Positions 35,323 through 45,902 of a stretch of 64,000 nt of DNA are shown piece by piece (the first letter of the stretch is position 1; each line of letters opens with the position of its first letter). The translations under genes and the position numbers were made by a program. Source of the DNA: Capillidium heterosporum (Eukaryota > Entomophthoromycota > Entomophthoromycetes > Entomophthorales > Capillidiaceae); contig WBMQ01000005.1 of assembly GCA_016630905.1 (NCBI GenBank), positions 372,001 through 436,000 on the forward strand. Reading direction: 5' to 3'. The notes beneath the pieces were generated by a model. It was not told the origin of the DNA. It saw only the letters and a program-made list of their open reading frames with translations, and did not search any database.

Positions 35323-36023
35323 AACAACTAAGCTTCCGGCTTCCTTTAAAATAGTTGAACTAAAGCTAAGAACTATCCGAAAACTTTGGGCAACTCATAT
35401 TTATACATCTTCAACTGATTAGAATGCTATCGGTGTCGTGCGTAGTCGCGATAAGCTTTGGGTTTATTTATAGTTGTTCTGCAAGTTGAGATCACATTTT
35501 TATAAAAGGTTTAGCTTTCAGTTTAGGTAGTCTTTTAGCTAAACTTTTTTCTGGTTAAAAGCTGTAAAATTAGAGTGATGAGGGCTAGGGAAAGAAAGTT
35601 AGATCCTTTATTCTCCTGATAGAGAAATTTACAAAGAATCAAAGCTATATATGATAAATGTAAAGTAAAAATTTTATACTAAAAATTCATACTAGAATAT
35701 AAATACTTTGATTTGGCTGTGTATTCTAAAATTCAATGCAGTAAAAGCCGCAGATTAGTTTACAAATACCAAGCTTCTTACACGATTCAGGGAAGAGGTT
35801 AGTTGTAGAGCTATCTATAATATTTTTAACCTTTTATATAGTCAAAATCTGTTGATATTTCATAAATATCCAGAATTAAGATAAAGGGTTAGCAGTACTA
35901 CAGCGACTGTAATATTAACAGGTCATTTTGAATTGATATATCAAAGCAAATAGGCTGAATATGTATTTATTAAAAATCCTCCAATACATAAATGTATCCC
36001 ATAAATATAGCCTAGCAATGGTA
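35323..36023. other. non-coding
   Basis: Promoter side of the ABC transporter and 3' side of the F-box gene. No clear element. Confidence 0.5.
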
Positions 36024-37289
36024 TTATAGCAGTAGAGGTGCTCGCTCCCTAGCCCATGATTCAAAGCCAAAAGGGCAAAAAGTAGCTTTCAAATCCATCA
36101 AGCTAGGGAAAGTTCCTTTACAATCTTGCCAGACAGGTGTTTCATCCAAAATCACTCGGTCATGGCAACCGACGTGTAAACTACGACAATTAGTCAAATT
36201 AGCAACAAAGTTAACAAAGTCAATCGTGAAATCAAGCAGGTTTTTTACCTTGAAGACTTGGAGGGGAAGGGAGTGAGTGAAAGTAAAGTCGATAGATTGA
36301 AAGGCACCATCTAAATTTAGACGCTTAAGGTGAGGAAGCTTGGTAAATATGGTCAAAGTGGACAAAGCTATGTATTCTTCAGAAAGGCTAACGGTAAGAT
36401 CGACTAATTTTACTATACCGACGATTTCCATAGGGTCGATTTCCTTGATGAAGGAAGTGGATAACTTGCGCAGCTTACTCCATTTTAGTTTGAAGTTGGG
36501 GTAGATCTTGGTGATGTTGCTTATCTCATATATTTCAAGGTTCGGCCAGTTCTTGGAGTCACAAAAGTAGCTGAATATAGACTCTGGGGTTCTATAGCCG
36601 GTTCGTACTTTGAAAGTAAGGAGTCGGTCAAAGGTAGGTAGCATGGCTGTGGAGGCACTGATGAGGATTGTATACAGTTCTAGAATCTTCAAGCTGGGTA
36701 AATTGAAATTGATGAGCTCAAAGTCTGACCCATGAAATTCTTGGCAGTCGATACTAAGATGCCTCAGAACTTGGAAATTAGACGCACTCAGTTGCATTTT
36801 GTAGTAGTAACCAAACAGGTACAGCTTCTTTAAATTATGCAGCTTTTGAATGAGGCGATTGTCAACTTCACTGTTCAAATTTAGAGATACAGTGTAATCT
36901 TCGAGGTTTCCGTAGCCTTTCAGATCTTGATCCGACAAATCATAAAGGTAGTCAGTCCCAGAGATGTAATCCTTATAGATCTTGATGTTCTCATATTGGT
37001 TTAGTGTAAATGTGATGGGGGGTCTAGATCCCTTGTACTTGAGGTAGAACATGGACTTCTTGATGAGTTTGCCATACTTGGCTATAAGCTGTTGTGCCCT
37101 TTGGTTCTGTGCAATGTCGAAGGGATCGAAATCCACTAGGCTGTAAGGGGAGAAGTCTTGAAAAAGGTAGCGGATAGTAAGTCGTCGGAAGTGCTTGTCA
37201 AGAAGAGTTAGGTTGTATAGCTCAGCAAAAGTTAAATTGGTGATGACCTTTTCAAGTAATTCTGCTGGTAGTTCTAATAGATTGGGCAT
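36024..37289 (-). CDS. F-box / leucine-rich-repeat protein
   Basis: 421 residues, single exon. Residues 3-45 are an F-box (LLELPAELLEKVITNLTFAE, then LYNLTLLDKHFRRLTIRYLF), which binds Skp1 in SCF ubiquitin ligases. The remainder shows irregular Leu-rich repeats (for example LHNLKKLYLFGYYYKMQL near 150-168, LPSLKILELYTILI, LPHLKRLNLDGAF near 325), probably forming the substrate-recognition face. No membrane or signal segment. The protein ends RERAPLLL. Fungal F-box/LRR genes are numerous and diverge quickly, so the target cannot be inferred. The start is the first ATG and lies directly before the F-box, as usual for the family. Confidence 0.85.
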   Translation of the reverse strand: MPNLLELPAELLEKVITNLTFAELYNLTLLDKHFRRLTIRYLFQDFSPYSLVDFDPFDIAQNQRAQQLIAKYGKLIKKSMFYLKYKGSRPPITFTLNQYENIKIYKDYISGTDYLYDLSDQDLKGYGNLEDYTVSLNLNSEVDNRLIQKLHNLKKLYLFGYYYKMQLSASNFQVLRHLSIDCQEFHGSDFELINFNLPSLKILELYTILISASTAMLPTFDRLLTFKVRTGYRTPESIFSYFCDSKNWPNLEIYEISNITKIYPNFKLKWSKLRKLSTSFIKEIDPMEIVGIVKLVDLTVSLSEEYIALSTLTIFTKLPHLKRLNLDGAFQSIDFTFTHSLPLQVFKVKNLLDFTIDFVNFVANLTNCRSLHVGCHDRVILDETPVWQDCKGTFPSLMDLKATFCPFGFESWARERAPLLL

Positions 37290-38702
37290 CGTAGTATTTC
37301 GTTTTGATCTGGGTGAGGTAGGTTGGAATTAAGTCTAAGAAAGAAATGTAGGAAGATGGGAGGTAAGTGGAGCTGTTTAAGAAGGTATGAAGCTAGCCAA
37401 TAGAGCTCAGACGGAATAACTCTCAAAGTCGAGTTGACTTTCAACCCTCTCTGAAACCTCTAAAACCTAATACTGGTCTAGACAGCTGAACGATGTCTTT
37501 GATACAATAAGTATATAAGATCCCTCAATTGGAAGGGTTGAGTACAGTTTTCGTTTTATCATCACATACAAGTACATCAGCCTTTCTGCTGTAGGTAGTT
37601 CCTGAGCCATCTATCTCTCCAATGTGTTCAGCTTAAAATAAGGATTGTAGCTAGTATTCTGGTTTGGAAGAAATTATGATGGTGGAAGCTTTCAAAGGCC
37701 TCTTTTACAATAAATTGAAAAGAATCCAAGGTAGGAGTGATTGTGGTAACTTGGGTTTCATTGGAGCCAATATAAAATGGCACAAGTACAAGATCGTTGT
37801 TGGTTTACTTTTAAATAGTTGGTCAGACTCGTCTAATACCAACCTTTAATGTTCGTTAAGATACATAATCGCATTTGGATTAAAGCATTTACTAGAAGCT
37901 GAAGATATGCTGCTTAAATTTCAATCTAAATATCTGAAAATAATAGACTATAAATCATCGGTTTGAGTTTCTACAAAATATCCAAGTGGAAAACAGATAA
38001 AATCGCCTATAAAGTTTCCAGCTATTTAAGAGATTAAAAGGTTCCGATCATTTCGATTTCCTTTCTACCATTTTAGACTTCCAATCTAACTGATCCTGCT
38101 TACATTGACAAATACCTACTCATCCTTTATTTTCGGTTGGAAATCCATCCTATAGGACCTTTGCATTTTCGTTTTCCCAATTCACTAAGGAAGATCACAT
38201 CTGGTCTAAGCTATCCAGGCCATGTTATTACCTATCCAGAGTTAAAAGCAAAGGGGTATAAATCAATACACAGGGCTTCTCATGTTTCCTTTATCCAATA
38301 TCAAACCTATAAGTTTAAATAGAACATGTTGGTAGCAAGTTAATTTGAAGGTTTCCTAATTCGAGAGTACTCAATAGAAGCTTTCGCTATAGCCAATTGA
38401 CAACATTTATTGGCTACTTTATTAAGCAACTTTCAAATTAGCTTACTATCTTTGCAATTTTACTATTGAAGAAGCCTCGTCAGCGCCAAAGGTGATGCTG
38501 TGAGGTATTCTAAGGTCCAAGAATTGGCTATCAGTCACATCTCAGACAAACGTCTGAAAGCCTTGGAATAATGTAGTTAAGTTCGGCAGGGTATAGGAAG
38601 GTATAAAGTTCCCGATACAGGCATTCAAAAATAACATGAGCACAAGTTATTTCAAGCTTTATGACACAAACTCTTCACTAGAAAGTTTGATAGAATTCTG
38701 CA
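37290..38702. other. non-coding, divergent promoter region
   Basis: Intergenic between the divergent F-box and MOT1-like genes. Small open frames at 37664-37849 and 38137-38322 have no support. A TATATAAG lies near 37512 on the plus strand without a recognisable gene after it. Confidence 0.45.
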
Positions 38703-38710
38703 TATAAAAA
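38703..38710 (+). promoter_or_regulatory. TATA box of the MOT1-like gene
   Basis: TATAAAAA about 99 bp before the ATG at 38802. Confidence 0.5.
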
Positions 38711-38801
38711 GGAGGACCAAAAAAGTTTAAGGAATTACTCTTCCTTCTTTTACGAGTTGCCAAACTTTGACAAAGTCAATTTTAGAGTTAACCATCCAAC
38801 A

Positions 38802-40118
38802 ATGTTCGTACGACCAACAAAAGCCCACCTCCAATTCCTGCTTTTTGAACTGAGTGGAAGCTTAGGAGATCTAGGTACTTTGCTACCTATCCTATTGACA
38901 CTTACTGTAACCAAACAGACCTCCCTACCCGCCTCGTTAATCTTCGGCGGCATATTCAACATAGTCTCCGGCCTGTATTTTAGAATACCTATATGTGTTC
39001 AACCTATGAAAGCTATAGCTGCGACCGCCTTGCTACAAAACTTATCCTTAACTACCGTAACCTCAGCTGGATTGTTCGTTTCGGCCGTAACTATAGCCTT
39101 AGGTCTGAGTAACCAGTTGAAACGAGTCATGCGATTCACCCCAATGTCGGTACTACGTGGTATTCAGCTAGGTTCTGGTATTCAACTCATAATCAAGGGC
39201 GCCGACCTGATCAACGCTAAGAGTTCGTGGTACGGCGACAAGTTTAGTTTTTGGGAGAACTACTGGATCACTATAGTCATCGCTATACTGGTGTTGACGT
39301 GCTACAACGATCGTAAGGCACCTTTAGCGCTTATGATATTCCTTTTAGCTTTGGTACTCTCCATCGTCAAGCTGAATTTAGCGTCGGGACCTTACCCTAC
39401 TTTCGAGCTCTATACTTTCCCTCTATACCTGTTCGATGGTGCTACTTTTGTAAAAGGTATTTTAACAGCCGGATTAGGCCAACTACCTCTAACTTTGTTG
39501 AACTCGGTGATTGCTTTACAGCTACTTACCCAAGACTTGTTCCCTTTACGTACCGATATCACTGTAAACAAGATCGCCATCTCGGTTGGCTTGATGAACG
39601 TAATTAGTTGTTGGTTTGGATGTATTCCATACTGCTCTGGCTCTGGTGGTCTAGCTGGCCAGTACAAGTTCGGCGCTAGAACTGGTGTATCGGTCATCAT
39701 ATTAGGCGCCCTCAAGTTATTGATCGGTCTCCTGCTAGGCAACTCTACCCTAGGTCTGATCCAGCTACTACCCAACAACCTTTTGGGCTTGATGTTGTTC
39801 GTATGTGGATTCGAGTTAGCTAAAGTTGCCGTCAAGTTTAGGGACAATCACTTTGGATTGAATTACGAGTTGGATTTCGGCTTACTTATACTTACGTCTG
39901 CTACGGTTGTGGCCTTCAAGTCAGATGCAGTAGGTTACGTAACTGGTATGGTAGCGGCCTATATCTTCAAGTGGAGGTTGGGCGGTACCTTTGGTGAGGA
40001 AGTTCCTGTTGTTGTAAATGAGGAGCACGAAGGCAGTTCAAAAGGTTGCGATTCCAAAGCTGTTGACAACGGTTTAGTTTTCAATGAAGGATTGAACCCA
40101 TCTAGTTCAAGGGTTTAA
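38802..40118 (+). CDS. MOT1-family molybdate transporter (SulP-like)
   Basis: 438-residue polytopic membrane protein, single exon. It opens with the family signature ELSGSLGDLGTLLPILLTL at about 15-33, followed by GGIFNIVSGLYFRIPICVQP and MKAIAATALLQN (about 48-80). The second half has the repeat-like GLGQLPLTLLNSVIALQLLT and GCIPYCSGSGGLAGQYKFGA motifs (about 225-300). These are hallmarks of the MOT1 molybdate transporters, distant relatives of SulP sulfate carriers that lack the STAS domain, as here. The substrate oxyanion would feed molybdenum cofactor synthesis. About ten hydrophobic segments are visible. The start is M802, first ATG in frame; the frame is open further upstream but only through TTG. 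The C-terminal 40 residues are hydrophilic. Plasma-membrane or organellar location cannot be told from sequence. Confidence 0.9.
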   Translation: MFVRPTKAHLQFLLFELSGSLGDLGTLLPILLTLTVTKQTSLPASLIFGGIFNIVSGLYFRIPICVQPMKAIAATALLQNLSLTTVTSAGLFVSAVTIALGLSNQLKRVMRFTPMSVLRGIQLGSGIQLIIKGADLINAKSSWYGDKFSFWENYWITIVIAILVLTCYNDRKAPLALMIFLLALVLSIVKLNLASGPYPTFELYTFPLYLFDGATFVKGILTAGLGQLPLTLLNSVIALQLLTQDLFPLRTDITVNKIAISVGLMNVISCWFGCIPYCSGSGGLAGQYKFGARTGVSVIILGALKLLIGLLLGNSTLGLIQLLPNNLLGLMLFVCGFELAKVAVKFRDNHFGLNYELDFGLLILTSATVVAFKSDAVGYVTGMVAAYIFKWRLGGTFGEEVPVVVNEEHEGSSKGCDSKAVDNGLVFNEGLNPSSSRV

Positions 40119-40622
40119 ATAAATATGTTATATCTGTTTTTTACTTAAAATTCAATGGATGATTGAAGGTGCTATATATAAATCGTGAATTGAAGTACAT
40201 AGTTAAATTCCATTTGATTTGAGTATAAACTACCGAAAACTACACAGAACTATATTGATATTACAATATAAAAGGCTCTATATTTTTCCATCAGTATGAA
40301 AATCGATAGGAAGACAGATTTATCAATAGCTTAGGCTTTCTCTTAAACTCATATATTAAAAGAAACTGTATTCTCAAGCTATAAAGAGCCAAAGCAAACT
40401 ACTGTTATTAGTTATAAACTAGGGTATATCTTTATCTGCTATAGAATTGTTCTATACTAATGAAAGCAGTACAAAATTACGTATCCAACGTTCTTTACTC
40501 CAATAACAGTGCTTCAATAAACTATGCAAAGTTTATTTTGCACAGCTTCTCATGAACCTTTAAGAATTCATCAAAAATTTTACTTTTATCTTTTAAAAAG
40601 AAAGGAAATAGATCAGACAACA
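40119..40622. other. non-coding
   Basis: Intergenic between the MOT1-like and REX4-like genes, same strand. No feature recognised. Confidence 0.5.
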
Positions 40623-42058
40623 ATGAGTATGGATCGTAAAGAAGATAGAGTCAACGGTTCCAATCCGAAGCGTAAGAAATTAGTAACTTTTTATAGCATT
40701 ATCAACAGTTGTAACCTTTTCAAAATTTAGAATTCTTCGGAACCTATAGAAAAATTAGAAGCTAAAAGGTAAAAGTTTTATAAGCAATAGGAACTTAAAT
40801 TCATAGTTGTACAAAGGTGGAAAAGGAAAGTTTGACGAACAAGAAACAACAAATTCAAAAAATTAAAGAAGTTGATGTGAATGAAAAGTTAGTAAATGGA
40901 ACGAAAAAATTGAATGAAGCAAAGGTAGCCTTTTTATTAATGTATTTATAAATTTAATTAAGTATATATTCTCAATTTAGCACAGAAAACCCTCTCAAAA
41001 AGAATGTGATTCAAAAGAGTACTATTTTGTTTTTACTCATTTATAACATTTCATCCATAGTAGTGAAGAAACCTCAGGTCTGAAGAGTTTGAAACGTCTC
41101 CTAATAGGAGATAAACTGTTAACTGACTCCAAAGTACAAAAGTAGCGCCTTTTCAAGCAATACCATATTAATACAAGGATATAGAATAGGAGGATACCTA
41201 AGCTTGGACTGTGAATTCGTTAACGTCAGAGTAAGCAAATTCGACCGACGTGAAACCCAAGCTTTAGCTTACGTAGCCATAGTAAACTACTACGGGCATG
41301 TCGTCTACCAAAGTTACGTAAAACCAGACCACGAAGTCGTCGATTATAAAACCTGGGTCTCAGGAGTAGAGGCTAGGCATTTAATAGATGGTAAATTTCC
41401 CTTTACAATTTTTATTTAATCTTTCTTTAGCACCAAGCTTTAAAAAGGTGCAGCAGGAGGTCAGCTTATTATTAAAAAACAAGTTTGTGGTGGGTCACAG
41501 TTTGGACTCTGACTTTAAGGTAGGTATAATTGAGTAGATGGTTATTGACTAATAGAGCTAGATGTTACAATTGACTCACCCCAAGGACAAAACTATGGAT
41601 ACTGCCAAGTTCAAACCTCTGAAAAAAGCAAACAATGATTTGACAATTAGTTTGAAGAAAGCAACATTTGGCCTACTGGGTATTCAAATTCAAAACGGGA
41701 GCCATTCTCCGGTAAACTTTTATATCTATCTTTACATCCTATACTCACCTTTTATCTTTATATTTTTTAGGTTATCGATGCTATGGCAGCTATGGCCATC
41801 TTTAGAAAATTACGCAAGTACTGGAACGCCCCTAAAAAGTTGATGCTACCCAACTACTGCGACGAAAAATTTGAACCCCAACTTTGTAATAGTTTAAGTA
41901 GCTCACCAGTCAAGCGACCTATCTACACTAACAGGATTACTGCTAACGATGATGTAGATGGTACGGACAACAAGTTTATAGATCCTATCGATGATTTACT
42001 CAACCAAGCTCTAAGTTTAAAGCGCGATTCTATCGGATACGAAAAGTTGGAAAAGTAG
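40623..42058 (+). CDS. REX4-type DEDDh 3'-5' exonuclease, nine exons
   Basis: RNA exonuclease 4 homologue of 355 residues, probably acting in the nucleolus on pre-rRNA (ITS1 region) as known for yeast Rex4. Exons 40623-40682, 40731-40768, 40807-40924, 40981-41018, 41061-41141, 41185-41390, 41431-41519, 41562-41711 and 41771-42058; introns 48, 38, 56, 42, 43, 40, 42 and 59 nt. The N-terminal 110 residues are Lys-rich and weakly conserved, so the first five exons are the least certain. The exonuclease core is LSLDCEFVNV (D120, E122), SYVKPDHEVVDYKTWVSGV, GHSLDSDFKML (D208) and HSPVIDAMAAM (H258, D263): all five DEDDh residues are present. The eighth exon uses the second AG, since the first would bring a stop into frame. 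The C-terminal tail (about 285-355) is polar. Exon density here is the highest in the window. Confidence 0.9.
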
Positions 42059-43494
42059 ATTTGATGAGTAGTACTATTGATAGGATCATCTACTTTGTAA
42101 GCGAGAAAAGTTGAGATTGGATAGATGGGCTCGATGAGAAAGTAATTTTGAAAAGTTTAATATAAATGCTATTTTGGATTTATGCTTTGGTAGATGGGTG
42201 TATTGTTATTATAAAAGTATTTTATATTATTTTTATGTTGTACAATATAGTTGGTTAAGAATACTAAAAATGAATTTTGCTATTTCTAAGCTGCTTATTT
42301 TTATTAACTCCCTATAAAAAGTTTTGTTAAAGCTTTTCTTCATCTTAGCTACTCAGTATTTAGAAGGATTATTCAAATGTTAGTAAAATAGTCGAATATA
42401 TCATAATATAGACGCGTGAATAGTATAACAGGTCAGATGACTTGAGCTATGTATATTTTAAAGGTTATAGATGCTTCTATTGAAATCATATATATTGGTA
42501 AGTATTTGTATATTTCTGAAGCTTCCTATACCAACTACCAGGCCTAAAAGGTAAAAGGAGATATCTTGGCCTATGGAATCAAGATGAAGTTATAATATAG
42601 CATACTAAATGTCAAAGAACTAGCATCTAAAAAGTACTAATAACAAATTTAAAAGTCGACTTTAAAGTTCTTTATACGATTTCAACTACCTTTACCCGAA
42701 TATTAGCCTTTGCATCCCTTTCGCTATATGTATTCCACTCAAAAGTACATTTGAACTGATGATGCTATATACTTTGATGTTGATAAAGTACTAAACTAAA
42801 TTTCAATCTTTGACAGGTTATCGGATAAAACATTTCATCGTAAATGAATGTATATATACCATGTGTTTTGTCAAATATAATTATCTTGGTGCTGTTCTGT
42901 ATTCAATTTTCGCTTTCAGGGCATCTTTTTTGACAACCACTATTTTGGTCGGAAATTAGCTCCTCAAATTCTTGAATTAAAGGTTGTGATAGATTCAAAT
43001 CATATGTATGGAGTGGACATAGTTTTGCCAGCTCTACCCACAGCGGTAGTTCAAATCCCTTTTAAAGTATATATTTTATAATGTTCTATATAATCTACCT
43101 AAACGGACTAGGAAAGTAGGAATGTGGTTGAAGTATTTCCTTTTATATTTAGTACCCATCTTGCCTATCAGTAAGTACCCCTGATATATCAGGCAATTGG
43201 TCTCGAGAACACTAGGCATAATGGATATCAATTCCATTGGCTAAGTTTTCTTTTGTGGGAATTGATATCAAATTGAGGATGGGCAGGACCATTATTATCC
43301 TTGAATTTGGCTACTGTTTTGATAAGAGGTATATAAAGTAGGGGTATCTGTCAAAATATAAAAGTTTAAAGTTCAGTAGGTATCAAAGTTTCGTTTACTC
43401 GAGTTTACATTGTGTGAGAGCACGGCTATCTACCAAATCACCAATCAATTTTATCAGCAATAAACGTTTCAACTAAAAGAAAAAGTTCAACAGT
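42059..43494. other. non-coding, with 12-bp inverted repeat and TATA box
   Basis: Upstream region of the acyltransferase gene. It holds a perfect 12-bp inverted repeat (GATATCAATTCC at 43224-43235, GGAATTGATATC at 43258-43269, 22 nt apart) and a TATATAAAG at 43330-43338, about 160 bp before the ATG. The dyad is well placed to be a binding site of a dimeric regulator; this is inference. Confidence 0.5.
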
Positions 43495-44488
43495 ATGGAA
43501 GGGGTTAAACTAGTTGCCGCCTTGAAGAGTTACCTTCTCAACCAGCCCACCGCCATAGTAGTAGGGCTGACCTTCTACTTTCTATTCAAAAGCTATGGTA
43601 AGATACGGTTTTGGTTTAGATGCGTACTGTTGATTTGCGTTATGTTATCATCCGCCTTCTTAGCTTTGATCTTAGCAGTACCTTTGAACTTGATGGGCAA
43701 GAAGCACCTTATCAACACTTATTTCAGCGCCATCTACTCCAAGCTGACTCAAGTAACTATGTTCCACAAGTACATTGTTTTAGACGACAAACCTCTGAAA
43801 GACTTGAACGGGAGACCGGCTATATTCATCGCCAATCATCAGTCCAGCTTGGATGTCAGTCTGATGGCTACTATCTTCCCCCCAAATTGTGCAGTGATGG
43901 CTAAAAACTCTATCAAATATATCCCGTTCCTGGGATGGTATAGTAAGTTCTTGTTGTTTATTATTTTTAACATGTTATATAGTGAGTTTGGCCAACACTC
44001 TGTTCATCGACCGCAAAAACTCTAGCAAGAGTATCGAAGCTACCAACTCTTTAGGCAAGACTATGGTAGAGAAGCAGGTACCTTTTCATCCATTCCCAAA
44101 TTCTAAATTTTATGTAGACCAGCGTCTTCATCTTCCCTGAAGGTACGCGATCTGGTTTCGAAACTCCTGGATTATTACCTTTCAAGAAGGGAGCCTTCCA
44201 CCTAGCTGTAGATACCCAGTTCCCTATCGTCCCCATTGTATTCTCCAACACCTCCCACCTGTACTCGCACCAGAATTCCAGGTTTGAATCAGGCGCCATG
44301 GGTATCAAATGTATTTTTTATATATAATTTAAATACCTAACTACTTTTCTATTCAAAAGTCCTACCGGCTATCGAAACAAAGGGCAAGACTAAGAAAGAC
44401 TGTTGACGAGTTGGTTGCTCAAGCGCACAAGGCTATGAACACCTGTGTCAAGGAGATCTCCAGCATCGACTATCGTAAGCTTATGTAA
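43495..44488 (+). CDS. SLC1/PlsC-type 1-acylglycerol-3-phosphate acyltransferase, frameshift near 3' end
   Basis: Makes phosphatidic acid from lysophosphatidic acid and acyl-CoA in the ER or lipid droplet. Exons 43495-43942, 43983-44077, 44118-44310 and 44360-44488 (introns 40, 40, 49 nt). Helices at about 20-35 and 42-62; motif I NHQSSLD at 114-120 (H115, D120), FPEGTRS at 187-193, and VPIVFSN at 219-225. Exon 2 joins as GWYMSLANTLFIDRK. In exon 4 the frame reads FLPAIETKGKTKK and then hits a TGA at 44403-44405, whereas a shift of one base at about 44397-44399 gives TVDELVAQAHKAMN and CVKEISSIDYRKLM, clearly the family C-terminus. No GT-AG intron explains it. The catalytic part is intact, so a product truncated by about 35 residues might still work. 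Causes could be base-call error, a real mutation or recoding. Confidence 0.85.
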
Positions 44489-45902
44489 ATGAGAGTTTGA
44501 TTCCAATGAGCAGTTCTAGTTAATAAAGCGCTTTACTAATTACTCGGGTATCATAGTAAAAGCGTATTGATGCTTATTTGACTGCTACCAACTTCTATCA
44601 CTGAACTGGGTTTAAATGACTGATAGCAAGTGTGGCTTATAGTATTTTATCATCATTTGTAAGATATAAATTGAGATTCTTTCAAATTGATTTATTTTAG
44701 GACATGCTATTGTAATGGAACGATGGTAATAATTAATATAGTATGTTTTGCATTCCATATATAATTGTTTATTTTGTAAAGATTTTTATTATTAAGGCGT
44801 AATAGACTTAAAAGATTTAGAAATTTTTTAAGCTCGCTACTTTAAAATATAATGAACTCACTTGTACATTTTTCATAATAGCTAAATTACAAAAATTTTG
44901 AATCAAAATCAGTAGTTCATATACCCAGCCTTTCTATGTCTTTTAAAAAGTAAAATTTAACGAATAAGTTTGAAATAAATCGAATTGAATAGGCCAAATT
45001 GTATTTAATAATTTTTATTAAGCTCATATATCGACCTATAAGGCTATAAAATATAGTTGGTTATAGGACTTTTTCAGTTGGAATTTATTATTTAAGCTTT
45101 ATCTTAAGAGTTAATAAAATTCCTAAACTTGTAAAACTAAGAACTTTAGAGATTTTGGGAAGTTTGAAAGTTTGCAAACTAGAATCTTTTTACTATGTAA
45201 AAATAGCTGATCATACATATTTCATTTTTGATAAGGTAATGCTATTAAAGTAAATAGTACATTTTTATATATTAGAGATAGTGCTAATGGCTAGAGAAAG
45301 TTATTTACAAGTAATAATAAGTTAATAAAAATCATAATAATATATAAATTTGTAAATTCTTAATTATCCAATTTTCTAAACAAGCTTATTTATCATTAAA
45401 ATATATTTATACTGGTTTTTAGAATATAAAATATTAATAGAAAATGACTATATAGTCTAGACTTATATTATATATTATTGTTATAATGTTTTAAATAAAA
45501 GGATATTTGATTTTTCTTAAGTATGCAACTTTATTATTTTAATTATATACTAAAATACACATTCTAACTTATATACTCAAGATTTCTATACTTTGTTTCT
45601 TAGACTTCATTATCTGCTTTTGTGGTAATCAATTTATATTTCCAAAAACATTCATCAAATTGTACTGTAAGAGATAATAGAATTTTGCAACTTTTGAAAA
45701 TTTTAAATTTATTGGAATTTCATATTAATCATAACCTAAAATCTGCCCTTCAGTTCAATTGTTGAACTCTAGCATCCAAAATACACATCCTTTATCAGGG
45801 GTATACTCTCACTTTCTTCTCAGAGGGTGAACATAACTATTTAAGTAAGATTTACAAAAGTCAATAAGTTAGGGTTTACAATTCTTAGTAGACACAAATA
45901 GG
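44489..45902. other. non-coding, extremely AT-rich
   Basis: No gene recognised. The last 100-150 bp before 45903 still align, with many differences, to sequence just right of 56819 in inverted orientation, so they are part of the older inverted duplication. Confidence 0.5.

Noticed and set aside
38757-38801. upstream extension of the MOT1-like frame
   Set aside because: It begins with TTG; the first ATG at 38802 directly precedes the conserved part.
43050-43080. AGTTCAAATCCC resembling a tRNA T arm
   Set aside because: Stem pairing fails and no acceptor partner is found upstream.
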